Both the position numbers and the translations under genes were made by a program. A stretch of DNA of 22,721 nucleotides from Bin87 sp034428455 (GTDB taxonomy: Bacteria; Chloroflexota; Dehalococcoidia; Lucifugimonadales; UBA3495), in NCBI GenBank assembly GCA_034428455.1, contig DAOUHZ010000142.1:1-22721 (forward strand). The letters run 5' to 3'. Every line of letters begins with the position of its first letter. Position 1 is the first letter of the stretch. Below are positions 1-7,227 of the stretch, piece by piece. The notes under the pieces were generated by a model. That model was not told where the DNA came from and did no database searches. It saw only the letters and a program-made list of their open reading frames with translations.

Positions 1-175
1 GGGGCACCGGGACGGGATGCGGCGACGGCAGTTCCTGCACCTGTCGCTTGGCATAAGCCTCGATGATCGGCGCGAAATCGGTGCCGCCGTTCCCGAAGAA
101 ATACTCTATCCCCCGCGAGGCCAGCAACTCCAGGTAAGCTTCCGCGACACTCTCCACCGGGGCATGGTTCAACAT
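1..175 (-). CDS. Thiamine-pyrophosphate-dependent enzyme, N-terminal fragment (cut by window edge)
   Basis: Only the first 58 codons are present; the gene runs off the left edge. The ATG at 175 has a GCGAGGA ribosome site just upstream. The fragment reads VAEAYLELLASRGIEYFF followed by GNGGTDFAPIIEAY. This is the start of the N-terminal PYR-binding domain of the acetolactate synthase / benzoylformate decarboxylase superfamily; GNGGTDF is a form I associate with the unassigned 'TPP-requiring enzyme' branch. Full members are about 550-580 residues, so nine tenths is missing and neither the conserved glutamate nor the TPP-binding motif can be checked. It starts 26 bases after the stop of the FMN alpha-hydroxy-acid oxidase on the same strand, so the two are probably one operon. 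A decarboxylase of a 2-oxo acid would fit, but the substrate is unknown. Confidence 0.75.
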   Translation of the reverse strand, partial: MLNHAPVESVAEAYLELLASRGIEYFFGNGGTDFAPIIEAYAKRQVQELPSPHPVPVP

Positions 176-201
176 TTCAAATCCTCGCAAACGGGGCGCG
201 G

Positions 202-1314
202 TTACCTGAAGTCTGCCGGCGACGGGAATGCGGACAACAGCGGCGAGACCGTATCGATGGTTGCCGAGCTGATGCTTTCGACCGTGGGACAGCCGCACAT
301 GCCCATGGTGGCGTCCAGCTCGTCGCGAAGCAGCTCGAGGACGGCGGAAACGCCGGGGGAGCCGTCAACCGCCAGCCCCCAGAACAACGGACGTCCGATC
401 AACACCGCGCGGGCGCCCATGGCGACGGCCTTGAAGATGTCGGTGCCGCGACGGATGCCGCCGTCCAGGTAAACTTCGGCGTTGCCGTTGACGGCGTTCA
501 CCACCTCGGGCAGCACCTCGATGGTGGCCGGCGTGGTGTCCAGATAGCGGCCTCCGTGGTTGGAGACGATCACGGCTTTTGCGCCGTTTTCGGCGGACAA
601 GCGTCCGTCCTCGCCAGCCATGATGCCCTTGACGACGACCGGTAGCGAGATGTTTGACGCGAACCATTCGAGGTCGTCCCAGGTGGACGCCACGTCCCTG
701 ATGTCGCTGGGGCCGGCCGGCGCGTCAGCCGCGAACTTCCAGGTGTGAGTGCCCAGGTCCAGTTGGGCGTAGTTCGGCGATTCGGCGCCGACGTAATCAT
801 TGCGGATGTTGCGCTCCCGCTTGGGCTTGATCTTCGCGTCCAGGGTCATGCAGATGGCCGAGTATCCGGCTTCTTCCGCCCGGGCGGCCATCTCCAGGGT
901 CAGGCCGCGATCCTTGAAGAAATACTGCTGGAACCACAGCGGCCCGGAGGCGGACGCGGCGACGTCTTCCAGGGTGCGGGAGGCGTGGGAACTGAGCACC
1001 ATGACGGTGCCCATCTGGCCGGCCGCTTTGACCGTTGCGATTTCCGCCTCTGGGTGGGCTGCGCTGTGGTTGCCGGCCGGGTCCAGCATGACCGGCAGGG
1101 CTATTTCCTGGCCCAATACGGTGGTGGCGAGGGACCGATTTTCGACGTCTACCATCATGCGGGGGCGCAACATGATCGAGTCGAACACTGCGCGGGTACG
1201 GCGAATGGTGATCTCATCGGTGGCTCCGCCGGCGATGAAATCGTAATGCCCGAGCTCGATACGCTCTTTGGCGATCTGTTCGTACTCGAAAATGTTGACG
1301 GGTTCCGTGGCCAT
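202..1314 (-). CDS. FMN-dependent alpha-hydroxy-acid oxidase/dehydrogenase
   Basis: A 370-residue protein of the usual length for the glycolate oxidase / lactate dehydrogenase / mandelate dehydrogenase TIM-barrel family. It would oxidise an L-2-hydroxy acid to the 2-oxo acid using FMN. Visible signatures are YDFIAGGA (24-31), WFQQYF (127-132), the FMN-contacting Lys in VVVKGIM (K229), the active-site SNHGGR with catalytic base His253 and substrate-carboxylate Arg256, and the phosphate-binding DGGIRRGTDI (285-293) and LIGRP (305-309). The start at 1314 is preceded by GAGG 8 bases away. It is the first gene of a short minus-strand operon with the TPP enzyme. This pairing resembles mandelate dehydrogenase plus benzoylformate decarboxylase, but the substrate cannot be read from the sequence; lactate, glycolate or an aromatic hydroxy acid are all possible. 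Confidence 0.9.
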   Translation of the reverse strand: MATEPVNIFEYEQIAKERIELGHYDFIAGGATDEITIRRTRAVFDSIMLRPRMMVDVENRSLATTVLGQEIALPVMLDPAGNHSAAHPEAEIATVKAAGQMGTVMVLSSHASRTLEDVAASASGPLWFQQYFFKDRGLTLEMAARAEEAGYSAICMTLDAKIKPKRERNIRNDYVGAESPNYAQLDLGTHTWKFAADAPAGPSDIRDVASTWDDLEWFASNISLPVVVKGIMAGEDGRLSAENGAKAVIVSNHGGRYLDTTPATIEVLPEVVNAVNGNAEVYLDGGIRRGTDIFKAVAMGARAVLIGRPLFWGLAVDGSPGVSAVLELLRDELDATMGMCGCPTVESISSATIDTVSPLLSAFPSPADFR

Positions 1315-1364
1315 GGCGATTACCTCGAGGCTGTGTTGAAAGTTGGGAAGAGGAGTGGGTCGCC

Positions 1365-1370
1365 ATTATA
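1365..1370 (-). promoter_or_regulatory. Probable -10 box for the hydroxy-acid oxidase operon
   Basis: A perfect TATAAT on the minus strand lies 50 bases upstream of the ATG at 1314, giving a leader of about 44 bases that contains the GAGG ribosome site. I see no convincing -35 at 16-18 bases spacing. It lies in the gap between this operon and the divergent rnpB gene. Confidence 0.4.
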
Positions 1371-1452
1371 CATAGAAGGGAACCAACCGCCGTGAGACGC
1401 CCGCTGCGAAGAGGGTCGCTAGCAGGCTTGGGGCTGTCCAGGTGGCGGTTGC

Positions 1453-1481
1453 TTGACCCTCCCACATGCCCGTGCTAGCCT
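1453..1481 (+). promoter_or_regulatory. Probable sigma-70-type promoter of rnpB
   Basis: TTGACC (1453-1458) and an extended -10, TGCTAGCCT (TG at 1473-1474, hexamer 1476-1481), are separated by exactly 17 bases. The predicted start near 1488 lies about 17 bases before the first base of the RNase P RNA P1 helix, which is where a promoter for this RNA is expected. The -10 hexamer itself matches the consensus at only three positions; the extended TG compensates. Confidence 0.5.
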
Positions 1482-1504
1482 CACAGCAGGAGAAAGCCGG
1501 ACCG

Positions 1505-1885
1505 GCCGGGTGGCCGCCGCGAGGAATGGTCAGAAATGGCCACTGCCTCGGGGAGGAAAGTCCGGGCTCCACCGGACAGGGTGCTGGGTAACGCCCAGGC
1601 TCCGGCGCGGGCCACCGAGCCGGGGACGGAAAGTGGCACAGAAACATACCGCCGTCGTGTCTTTGGCGCGCCGGCAAGGGTGAAATCGGGCGGTAAGAGC
1701 GTCCGGCCGCGTGTGGCGACGCACCGGCGGCCAAACCCCACCTGGAGCAAGGCCAAATAGAGGGACCATGGGCGTCCGGCCCGTCCCCGGGTTGGCCGCT
1801 CGACCCCAGCGGCAACGCTTGGGCTAGATAGATGGTCACCGTCCGCTTCATGCGGATACAGAACCCGGCTTATAGGCCGCCCGGC
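1505..1885 (+). ncRNA. rnpB: RNase P RNA, bacterial type A
   Basis: This is the catalytic RNA of RNase P, which removes 5' leaders from tRNA precursors. All the universal blocks are present in order: AGGAAAGTCC (1554-1563, 5' half of P4), AAGGGTGAAA near 1677, GGTAAGAGC (1692-1700), the CAAACCCCACCTGGAGCAAG block followed by GCCAAATAG (about 1732-1760), and ACAGAACCCGGCTTAT (1858-1873, 3' half of P4). The ends are set by a P1 helix: 1505-1515 pairs with 1875-1885 over 11 base pairs, ten Watson-Crick and one G-U. Its length, about 380 nucleotides, is normal for type A. There is no strong U-tract behind P1, only a pyrimidine-rich stretch, so termination is unclear. Confidence 0.97.
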
Positions 1886-1947
1886 ATTCTCCTCTTCTGC
1901 ATTGCAACGCCGGGCACCGCTCAATCCACCAGAACACGGAGAACGAT

Positions 1948-2721
1948 ATGGTCAGGACGAACCGAGCCAAAGCCAAGTTGCTCGCCGGCGAAATCGCCGT
2001 TGGGGGCAGCGTTAATTTTTACGCGCCGATAGTGGTCGAAATGTACGGCGTGCTGGGTTTCGACTGGGCGTGGATCGACTGCGAGCATGGCTCATCCAAC
2101 GACTCGGAGTCGGAGAACATGATCCGCGCCGCCGAGTTGCACGACATCACGCCGGTGGTGAGGGTTCCCAACGCCGATCCCTCGACCCTGTTGCGGTTCC
2201 TGGATCGGGGAGCGCAGGGTCTGATCGTGCCGCACATCAACAATCGCGAGGAAGCCGAAGCGGTGGCGCGGGCGTCGCACTACTACCCCATGGGCGACCG
2301 GAGCAGCGCCACCGGCGGACGCACGAACCGGCTGGGCAGCGGACTGCCGCCGGCCGAATATTATGAGGCGGCCAACCGGGAAACCCTGGTCATCTGCATG
2401 GTCGAGACTCCGGAGGCGGTGGCCAACGTGCGCGACATCGCCTCGGTGGATGGCGTTGACGCGATACTTGTGGGCAGCAGCGACCTGACGCAGGCCATGG
2501 GAATGCCACCGCAGGCGGACGTGGACGCGGCTATCTCGGAGGTGATCGACGGGACGCTGGCGGAAGGGAAGATCATTGGCGTCGCCGGCGCGGGGATGAC
2601 GGTGGACAACGTAGGTCGGTTCCGCGAGTTTGCGGAGCGTGGAGTGCGCCTGATGTCGGTGAATATCCAGGACTTCGTGCGCCAGAGCGCCGGGCATTTC
2701 CTGGCGGATATCCGGGCGTAA
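1948..2721 (+). CDS. HpcH/HpaI-family aldolase
   Basis: A 257-residue class II aldolase of the HpcH/HpaI (4-hydroxy-2-oxoheptanedioate aldolase / citrate lyase beta) family, which makes or cleaves bonds between pyruvate and an aldehyde using a divalent metal. Visible signatures are DWAWIDCEHG with catalytic His47, the pyruvate-binding arginine in VVRVP (R72), GAQGLIVPHI (88-96), the metal-ligand glutamate in MVETPEA (E153), and the metal-ligand aspartate in VGSSDLTQAMG (D179). The ATG has GGAGA 5 bases upstream. The gene starts 62 bases after rnpB and ends 71 bases before the SbcD-like gene. Family members act in aromatic, sugar-acid and keto-acid breakdown; the exact substrate is not predictable here. 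Confidence 0.9.
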   Translation: MVRTNRAKAKLLAGEIAVGGSVNFYAPIVVEMYGVLGFDWAWIDCEHGSSNDSESENMIRAAELHDITPVVRVPNADPSTLLRFLDRGAQGLIVPHINNREEAEAVARASHYYPMGDRSSATGGRTNRLGSGLPPAEYYEAANRETLVICMVETPEAVANVRDIASVDGVDAILVGSSDLTQAMGMPPQADVDAAISEVIDGTLAEGKIIGVAGAGMTVDNVGRFREFAERGVRLMSVNIQDFVRQSAGHFLADIRA

Positions 2722-2792
2722 GGCGGATTATTGCGCGGCAATTACTGCCGCGGAACGAGACAAGGAACGTCCGCGGGGCTTGGACACTAGCT

Positions 2793-4046
2793 ATGAGGAT
2801 CCTGCATTTCTCGGACCTGCACATCGGCGTGGAGAACTACGGCCGCACCGACCCGGCTACCGGATTGTCCACGCGGCTGGGTGATTTCCTTGATGCGCTG
2901 GACGAGTTGGTGGAATTCGCCCTGGCCGGTGGCGTAGACGTGGTGATCCTTGCCGGCGACGCTTACAAGGGCCGCGATCCTAGCCAGACTCACCAACGGG
3001 AGTTCGCCCGCCGGTTGCTGAGGCTCTCGGACGGCGGGATTGCGACGTTTCTGCTGCCGGGAAATCACGACCTGCCGGCGGCAACCGGGCGAGCCCACGC
3101 CGTCGAGATATTCTCCACGCTGCAGGTGCCCAATGTTTACGTGGGGGCGAGCCTGCAAACGTATACCATCCCGACCCGGGCGGGTCCCCTGCAAGTCCTG
3201 GCGGTGCCGTGGCCGTCTCGGGGAGCGATGCTGGCCCGGGATGAGTCCCGGGGGCTCAGCATCGAGGAAATACGGACGGAGACGGAGCGTCGGATGACCA
3301 TGGCCATCGCCGGCCGCGCTGAAGGGATCGACCCGGAGGTACCGGCGATACTGGCCGGGCACGTCACCGTGAACGGTGCGACGGTAGGGTCCGAGCGTTC
3401 GATGATGCTGGGCAACGACCACGTGCTGAATGTAAGCGCAGTCCAACGCCCGGAGCTTGAATACGTCGCCCTGGGCCACATCCACAAGCACCAGGTGCTC
3501 CGGCCGGCCGGCGGAGACGGGCCGGCGGTGGCGTACTCAGGCAGCCTGCAGCGGGTGGACTTTTCGGAAGAGACGGACGAAAAGGGATTCTGCGTAGTTG
3601 ACCTCGATCCCAAAGGTACCCAAGGCCAGCGGATCACGGACTTCCAGTTCCAGAAGATCGCAGCGCGACCGTTTGTGACCGTGGACGCCGCGGTTCCGGA
3701 AGTCGAGCAAAATCCGGCAGGGTTTGTTACCCGAGCAATATCCCGGCACGAGGTGGCCGGTGCCATTGTGCGCTTGCGGATCAAGCTGTCCTCGGAGCAG
3801 TCCGGCAGGCTGCGGGACGCCGAGTTGCGTCCGTCTTTGGCGGCGGCGCATTATGTGGCGAGCATTTCACGAGAGGTTACCGACGTCGAGCGGCGACGTG
3901 TCTCGGTGGAGCCGTCGGACCTCCAGCCCCTTACGGCGTTGGGACTGTACCTGGAGAGCCGCGGGTTCAGCGCCGAGAGGCGGGACCATCTGCTTGAGCG
4001 CGCCGAAGAGCTGCTGGCATCGGTAGGAACGGATCCAGAAAATTGA
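2793..4046 (+). CDS. SbcD/Mre11-like metallophosphoesterase (DNA exonuclease subunit)
   Basis: A 417-residue calcineurin-fold nuclease resembling SbcD, the nuclease half of the SbcCD DNA-end processing complex. The metal-site motifs are complete: SDLH (D8, H10), AGDAY (D56; the usual form is GDxFD), GNHD (N91, H92, D93), AGH (H190) and GHIHKHQ (H229, H231). The second domain, roughly 330-417, corresponds to the capping region and ends in a charged helix that could contact a partner ATPase. No sbcC is found on either side, which is unusual because sbcD and sbcC are normally adjacent. No strong ribosome site precedes the ATG at 2793. Its stop overlaps the start of the following peptidase gene (TTGA), so the two are translationally coupled. 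Confidence 0.85.
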   Translation: MRILHFSDLHIGVENYGRTDPATGLSTRLGDFLDALDELVEFALAGGVDVVILAGDAYKGRDPSQTHQREFARRLLRLSDGGIATFLLPGNHDLPAATGRAHAVEIFSTLQVPNVYVGASLQTYTIPTRAGPLQVLAVPWPSRGAMLARDESRGLSIEEIRTETERRMTMAIAGRAEGIDPEVPAILAGHVTVNGATVGSERSMMLGNDHVLNVSAVQRPELEYVALGHIHKHQVLRPAGGDGPAVAYSGSLQRVDFSEETDEKGFCVVDLDPKGTQGQRITDFQFQKIAARPFVTVDAAVPEVEQNPAGFVTRAISRHEVAGAIVRLRIKLSSEQSGRLRDAELRPSLAAAHYVASISREVTDVERRRVSVEPSDLQPLTALGLYLESRGFSAERRDHLLERAEELLASVGTDPEN

Positions 4047-5038
4047 CCGTCCCCGAAGAACGATTCGGTTCCATAGTTGATGTGCCCGGCGTATCGGTCG
4101 GGCATTGGACCAACGCGGACGCCGCCACTGGTTGCACAGTGATCATCGCGACAGATGGCGCCGTGGGCGGCGTTGCAGTGCGGGGCGGATCACCGGGCAC
4201 GCGGGAGACCGACCTGCTGGACCCGATCCGGCGTGTCGACCGGGTACATGCCGTGTTGTTGAGTGGAGGAAGCGCGTTCGGCCTGGCCGCCGCCATGGGT
4301 GTGCAGAGGTGGCTCGAAGAGCGTGGGGTTGGTTTTGACGCGCCGCACGGCCCCGTGCCCATTGTGCCGGCGGCGATACTGTACGATTTGGGCGTGGGCA
4401 GATCTGATGTGCGTCCCGACGGAGCGGCGGGTTATGCGGCCTGCGACGCCTCTGATGCAACCGACATGCCGGTGGGTTCGGTTGGGGCCGGAACCGGCGC
4501 GACGGTTGCCAAGGCTTACGGGATGGATGGCGCCGTAAAGGGAGGTATCGGGTCCGCGAGCTGCGTGCTGCCAGATGGCGTGTCGGTGGGGGCGGCCGTT
4601 GCAGTCAACGCGTGGGGCGGGATTTACGATCATCGGGATGGCGGTCTGATTGCCGGGCCTCGTACCGACAGCGGTTCGATGGCCGATCCAGTGGAGGTTA
4701 TGTTGACCGGAGACCGATCCTCCAGGTCGTCTGCAATGACGAACACCACAATTGGCGTCGTAGCGACGGACGCCCAATTGGACAAGATGCAGGCCAATTT
4801 CGTCGCGTCCACGTGCCACGACGGGCTGGCGTTGACCATCCGGCCTTGCCACACGCCCAGCGACGGCGACACGATGTTCTGCTTGGCAACGCGTGAGAGT
4901 CCCTCGGAGGTCAATCTCATGGCAATCGTCGCGGCGGCCACGCACGTGACGGCCCTGGCAGTGTTGGATGCCGTTTGGTCGGCTCGGGGTGTGGCCGGCG
5001 TGCCCGCAGTCTCGGAGTTGAGGGATGGAAAAACCTGA
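4043..5038 (+). CDS. P1-family peptidase (DmpA/NylC-like Ntn hydrolase)
   Basis: A 331-residue member of peptidase family P1 (L-aminopeptidase D-esterase DmpA, nylon-oligomer hydrolase NylC, beta-peptidyl aminopeptidase). These enzymes self-cleave to expose an N-terminal nucleophile. The autoprocessing site is visible as MTNTTIGVVATDA, with the scissile bond predicted between N234 and T235 and T235 as nucleophile; chains of about 234 and 97 residues would result. Other family blocks are GVSVGHWT (16-23), VLLSGGSAFGLAAA (71-84), VGAGTGATVAK (147-157) and VAVNAWGGI (186-194). The start is a TTG at 4043 whose last two bases lie in the SbcD stop. It overlaps the next gene by 14 bases. No signal peptide is seen, so it is probably cytoplasmic. 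The substrate is unknown. Confidence 0.88.
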   Translation: MTVPEERFGSIVDVPGVSVGHWTNADAATGCTVIIATDGAVGGVAVRGGSPGTRETDLLDPIRRVDRVHAVLLSGGSAFGLAAAMGVQRWLEERGVGFDAPHGPVPIVPAAILYDLGVGRSDVRPDGAAGYAACDASDATDMPVGSVGAGTGATVAKAYGMDGAVKGGIGSASCVLPDGVSVGAAVAVNAWGGIYDHRDGGLIAGPRTDSGSMADPVEVMLTGDRSSRSSAMTNTTIGVVATDAQLDKMQANFVASTCHDGLALTIRPCHTPSDGDTMFCLATRESPSEVNLMAIVAAATHVTALAVLDAVWSARGVAGVPAVSELRDGKT

Positions 5039-5909
5039 AGGCATCGCCATTGGGTTCGTAGGAGCCGGCGTGCTGGGCAGCGGGCTGGCGTTGGCGCTGA
5101 GCGCGGCCGGCTGGAGAGTCACGGCAATCGCCAGTCGCACGCACTCCAGCGCTGAGCGTGCGGCGAGCCTGATCGAAGGATGCGCGACAATGGACACCGC
5201 GCAGCAGGTGGCAGACACCTGTGACCTGGTGTTCATCACAACGCCGGACTCAGTGATAGCCGAGGTTTCTCGTAGCTTAACCTGGCGGCAAGATCAAGGC
5301 GTCGTGCACTGCTGTGGTGCGGCGTCCATCGAGCTGCTCGATGACGCCGCACGAACGGGCGCGGCCGTGGGGGCCATGCATCCGTTTCAAACCTTTGCGG
5401 CCATCGACGGACCGAAGCAGGCGGCCCAACGGCTGAATGGGGTGACGTTCGCCATTTCAGGCACGGGCTGGCTGGCGGAGTTCCTGCCGGAGTTGGCAAC
5501 GTCGCTGGGCGGGAGGGGCATCGAAATCCCCGACGGGATGCGTCCTCTGTACCACGCCAGCGCGGTGTTGAGTTGCGGGTACCTGTCCACCCTGATGTAC
5601 GCCGCCGTCGGGCTGTGGACGAGCATGGGGTTCACTGAGGAGGATGGCGTCAAAGCTGCAACCCCGTTGGCGCGGGCGACGATAGATGCCATCGAGAAAG
5701 TGGGCCCGACCAACGCGGTCACCGGACCGGTGGTTCGCGGAGACGCCGAAACGGTGGCGGCACACCTGGAATTGCTGTCGCAGCACGCTGCGCATCTGCT
5801 CCCGCTGTATCGCCAGTTGACGGAGTCGTCGTTCCCGCTGGCAGAGGCCAAGGGAATATCGGAACCGCAGTTGGAACAATTGAGGCGGACAATCGGCCTG
5901 TCTGACTGA
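5025..5909 (+). CDS. Rossmann/DUF2520 dehydrogenase, candidate ketopantoate reductase (PanG-like)
   Basis: A 294-residue NAD(P)-binding protein. The dinucleotide motif GFVGAGVLGSGLALALSAAGW spans residues 10-30, followed by the second-strand FITTPDSVI (about 80-88). The central MHPFQTF matches the HP-x-x-TF signature of DUF2520, and the C-terminal half is helical as in 6-phosphogluconate-dehydrogenase-fold reductases. From memory, DUF2520-type proteins include PanG, the non-canonical ketopantoate reductase described in Francisella, which replaces PanE. The next gene, 15 bases downstream, is panB, whose product is ketopantoate; this makes ketopantoate reduction the best inference. The ATG overlaps the end of the peptidase gene and has GGAG/GAGGG upstream. 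No panE or ilvC is in the window. Fold confidence is high; the exact reaction is moderate. Confidence 0.85.
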   Translation: MEKPEGIAIGFVGAGVLGSGLALALSAAGWRVTAIASRTHSSAERAASLIEGCATMDTAQQVADTCDLVFITTPDSVIAEVSRSLTWRQDQGVVHCCGAASIELLDDAARTGAAVGAMHPFQTFAAIDGPKQAAQRLNGVTFAISGTGWLAEFLPELATSLGGRGIEIPDGMRPLYHASAVLSCGYLSTLMYAAVGLWTSMGFTEEDGVKAATPLARATIDAIEKVGPTNAVTGPVVRGDAETVAAHLELLSQHAAHLLPLYRQLTESSFPLAEAKGISEPQLEQLRRTIGLSD

Positions 5910-5924
5910 TAAAATCGCGGCACG

Positions 5925-6758
5925 ATGGCGATCACGATCCGACAACTGGCCGAAATGAAGCGGGCCGGGGAGAAAATCCCCATGGTCACCGCATATGACT
6001 ACACGGCGGCGCGCATCGCCGACGCCGCCGGCATCCCGATCATCCTGGTGGGCGATAGCCTGGGCATGGTTGTGCTCGGCTATGATTCCACCGTGCCGGT
6101 GACTATGGACGACATGGTGCGGCACGGACGCATGGTAAGCCGGGGTGCGACTCAGGCGTTGGTGGTAGTCGACCTGCCGTTCATGTCTTACCAGGTCGAC
6201 GCCGGGGAAGCGTTGCGCAATGCCGGCCGGCTGATGCAGGAAGGCGGGGCACACACCGTAAAGATGGAAGGCGGCGTCTCCATAGCGGACACCGTACGGC
6301 GCGTCGTGGCCGCGGGTGTACCGGTGATGGGTCACATCGGGTTAACTCCGCAGTCGGTGAACGCGTTGGGCGGCTACCGGGTGCAGGGTCGTACCAAGGC
6401 AGCGGCGCGGAGAGTCCTGGACGACGCTCTGGCGGTGCAGGAGGCAGGGGCATACTCGGTCGTGCTCGAGTGCGTGCCGGCGCCGCTGGCCAAGGCGATC
6501 ACCGAGCGGCTGACCATTCCCACCATTGGCATCGGCGCCGGTCCGCACTGCGACGGGCAGGTCCAGGTATTTCACGACATGCTGGGCCTGTTCCCCGATT
6601 TCGTACCCAAGCACGCCAGGCAGTATGCCGAGTTGGGCTCCGACATGACGCGGGCTTTCGAAAAGTATGCGGAGGACGTGAGGAGCGGCGCGTTTCCGTC
6701 GGCAGCGGAGAGCTTTACGATGAACGAAAGCCTGCTGGCCGATCTGTTGGATGTCTAA
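5925..6758 (+). CDS. panB: 3-methyl-2-oxobutanoate hydroxymethyltransferase (ketopantoate hydroxymethyltransferase)
   Basis: This enzyme makes ketopantoate from 2-oxoisovalerate and methylenetetrahydrofolate, the first committed step of pantothenate and coenzyme A synthesis. The 277-residue length is typical. Visible signatures are MVTAYDYTAARIADAAG (20-36), LVGDSLGMVVLGYDSTVPVT (41-60, metal ligand D44), VVVDLPFMSYQ (metal ligand D83), VKMEGG (K113), MGHIGLTPQSVNALGGY (135-151), LECVPAPLAK (catalytic E182), and TIGIGAGPHCDGQVQVFHDM. The ATG at 5925 has no clear ribosome site; TAAAAT at 5910-5915 could be a -10 box giving an almost leaderless message, or the gene may simply follow the DUF2520 gene in one transcript. 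The last 8 bases overlap the next gene. Confidence 0.96.
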   Translation: MAITIRQLAEMKRAGEKIPMVTAYDYTAARIADAAGIPIILVGDSLGMVVLGYDSTVPVTMDDMVRHGRMVSRGATQALVVVDLPFMSYQVDAGEALRNAGRLMQEGGAHTVKMEGGVSIADTVRRVVAAGVPVMGHIGLTPQSVNALGGYRVQGRTKAAARRVLDDALAVQEAGAYSVVLECVPAPLAKAITERLTIPTIGIGAGPHCDGQVQVFHDMLGLFPDFVPKHARQYAELGSDMTRAFEKYAEDVRSGAFPSAAESFTMNESLLADLLDV

Positions 6759-7200
6759 TCCGGGTGATCCAGATCACCGGAAGCGGGACGTCAGAGCCAA
6801 CGCATTCGATGTCCTGATCCGTCGCAACGGTTGGTTCCTCGCAGCGTTTTACGTTCTCTGGACGGCTCTGGCCGGTCTGCTCGCCTACGCGCGTGTAGCA
6901 ACGGCAGAGAACCCGCCGCTGTCATGGCCCGAAATTGCTATAATCGCAATTGTTGCTGCTGCCGTAACAGTCGGCGTTGCGTTCCCGTTGGCATTTGGAT
7001 TAGTGGAGGGGATACCCATGGTGCTGGCCAAGTTGTACCGTGACCTGGTTCGCCAGGAAGGCCGTGAGGAAGGCCGTGAGGAAGCCAACCGAGCGTGGGA
7101 GGCTTGGAACGAGCGCCGGGAGGCGGCCGAGAGGGATGGCCGCGCGTTCACGGAACCGCCGCCCTCGGGCAACGGGACCAACAATGCGAACTTGAATTAA
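6751..7200 (+). CDS. Small two-helix membrane protein of unknown function
   Basis: A 149-residue protein I do not recognise. It has a short basic N-terminus, a first membrane helix at about 28-46, a second at about 61-84, and a long charged cytoplasmic tail. The tail contains QEGREEGREEANRAWEAWNE, likely a helix or coiled coil, part of which comes from a 12-base tandem duplication. The C-terminus is Pro/Asn-rich and probably disordered. Its ATG lies inside the last codons of panB (8-base overlap), so translation is likely coupled. Sequence does not link it to pantothenate synthesis. The hydrophobic segments and the overlap make it a credible gene. Confidence 0.7.
   Translation: MSNPGDPDHRKRDVRANAFDVLIRRNGWFLAAFYVLWTALAGLLAYARVATAENPPLSWPEIAIIAIVAAAVTVGVAFPLAFGLVEGIPMVLAKLYRDLVRQEGREEGREEANRAWEAWNERREAAERDGRAFTEPPPSGNGTNNANLN
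7057..7080 (+). repeat. 12-base tandem duplication within the membrane-protein gene
   Basis: Two perfect head-to-tail copies of GAAGGCCGTGAG (7057-7068, 7069-7080), with a third partial start at 7081-7086. Being in frame, it adds four residues (Glu/Gly/Arg/Glu) to the charged tail and is a likely slippage site. Confidence 0.9.
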
Positions 7201-7227
7201 CTGAAAACTCGGAAGGATGAATAGCAA

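Noticed and set aside
1366..1924. Several open frames of 70-160 codons on both strands around 1366-1924
   Set aside because: They lie across the RNase P RNA; their residues are compositionally odd and match no family.
2730..2742. ATTGC-GCG-GCAAT hairpin between the aldolase and SbcD-like genes as a terminator
   Set aside because: The stem is only five base pairs and no U-run follows.
4190..6335. Long minus-strand frames of 349, 200 and 292 codons
   Set aside because: They are shadows of the P1 peptidase, DUF2520 and panB genes, with His/Arg/Pro-rich translations.
6941..6960. AATTGC-TATAATC-GCAATT inverted repeat with a -10-like core
   Set aside because: It lies within the second membrane helix of the small membrane protein, has no -35, and reflects hydrophobic codons; an internal promoter is possible but unsupported.
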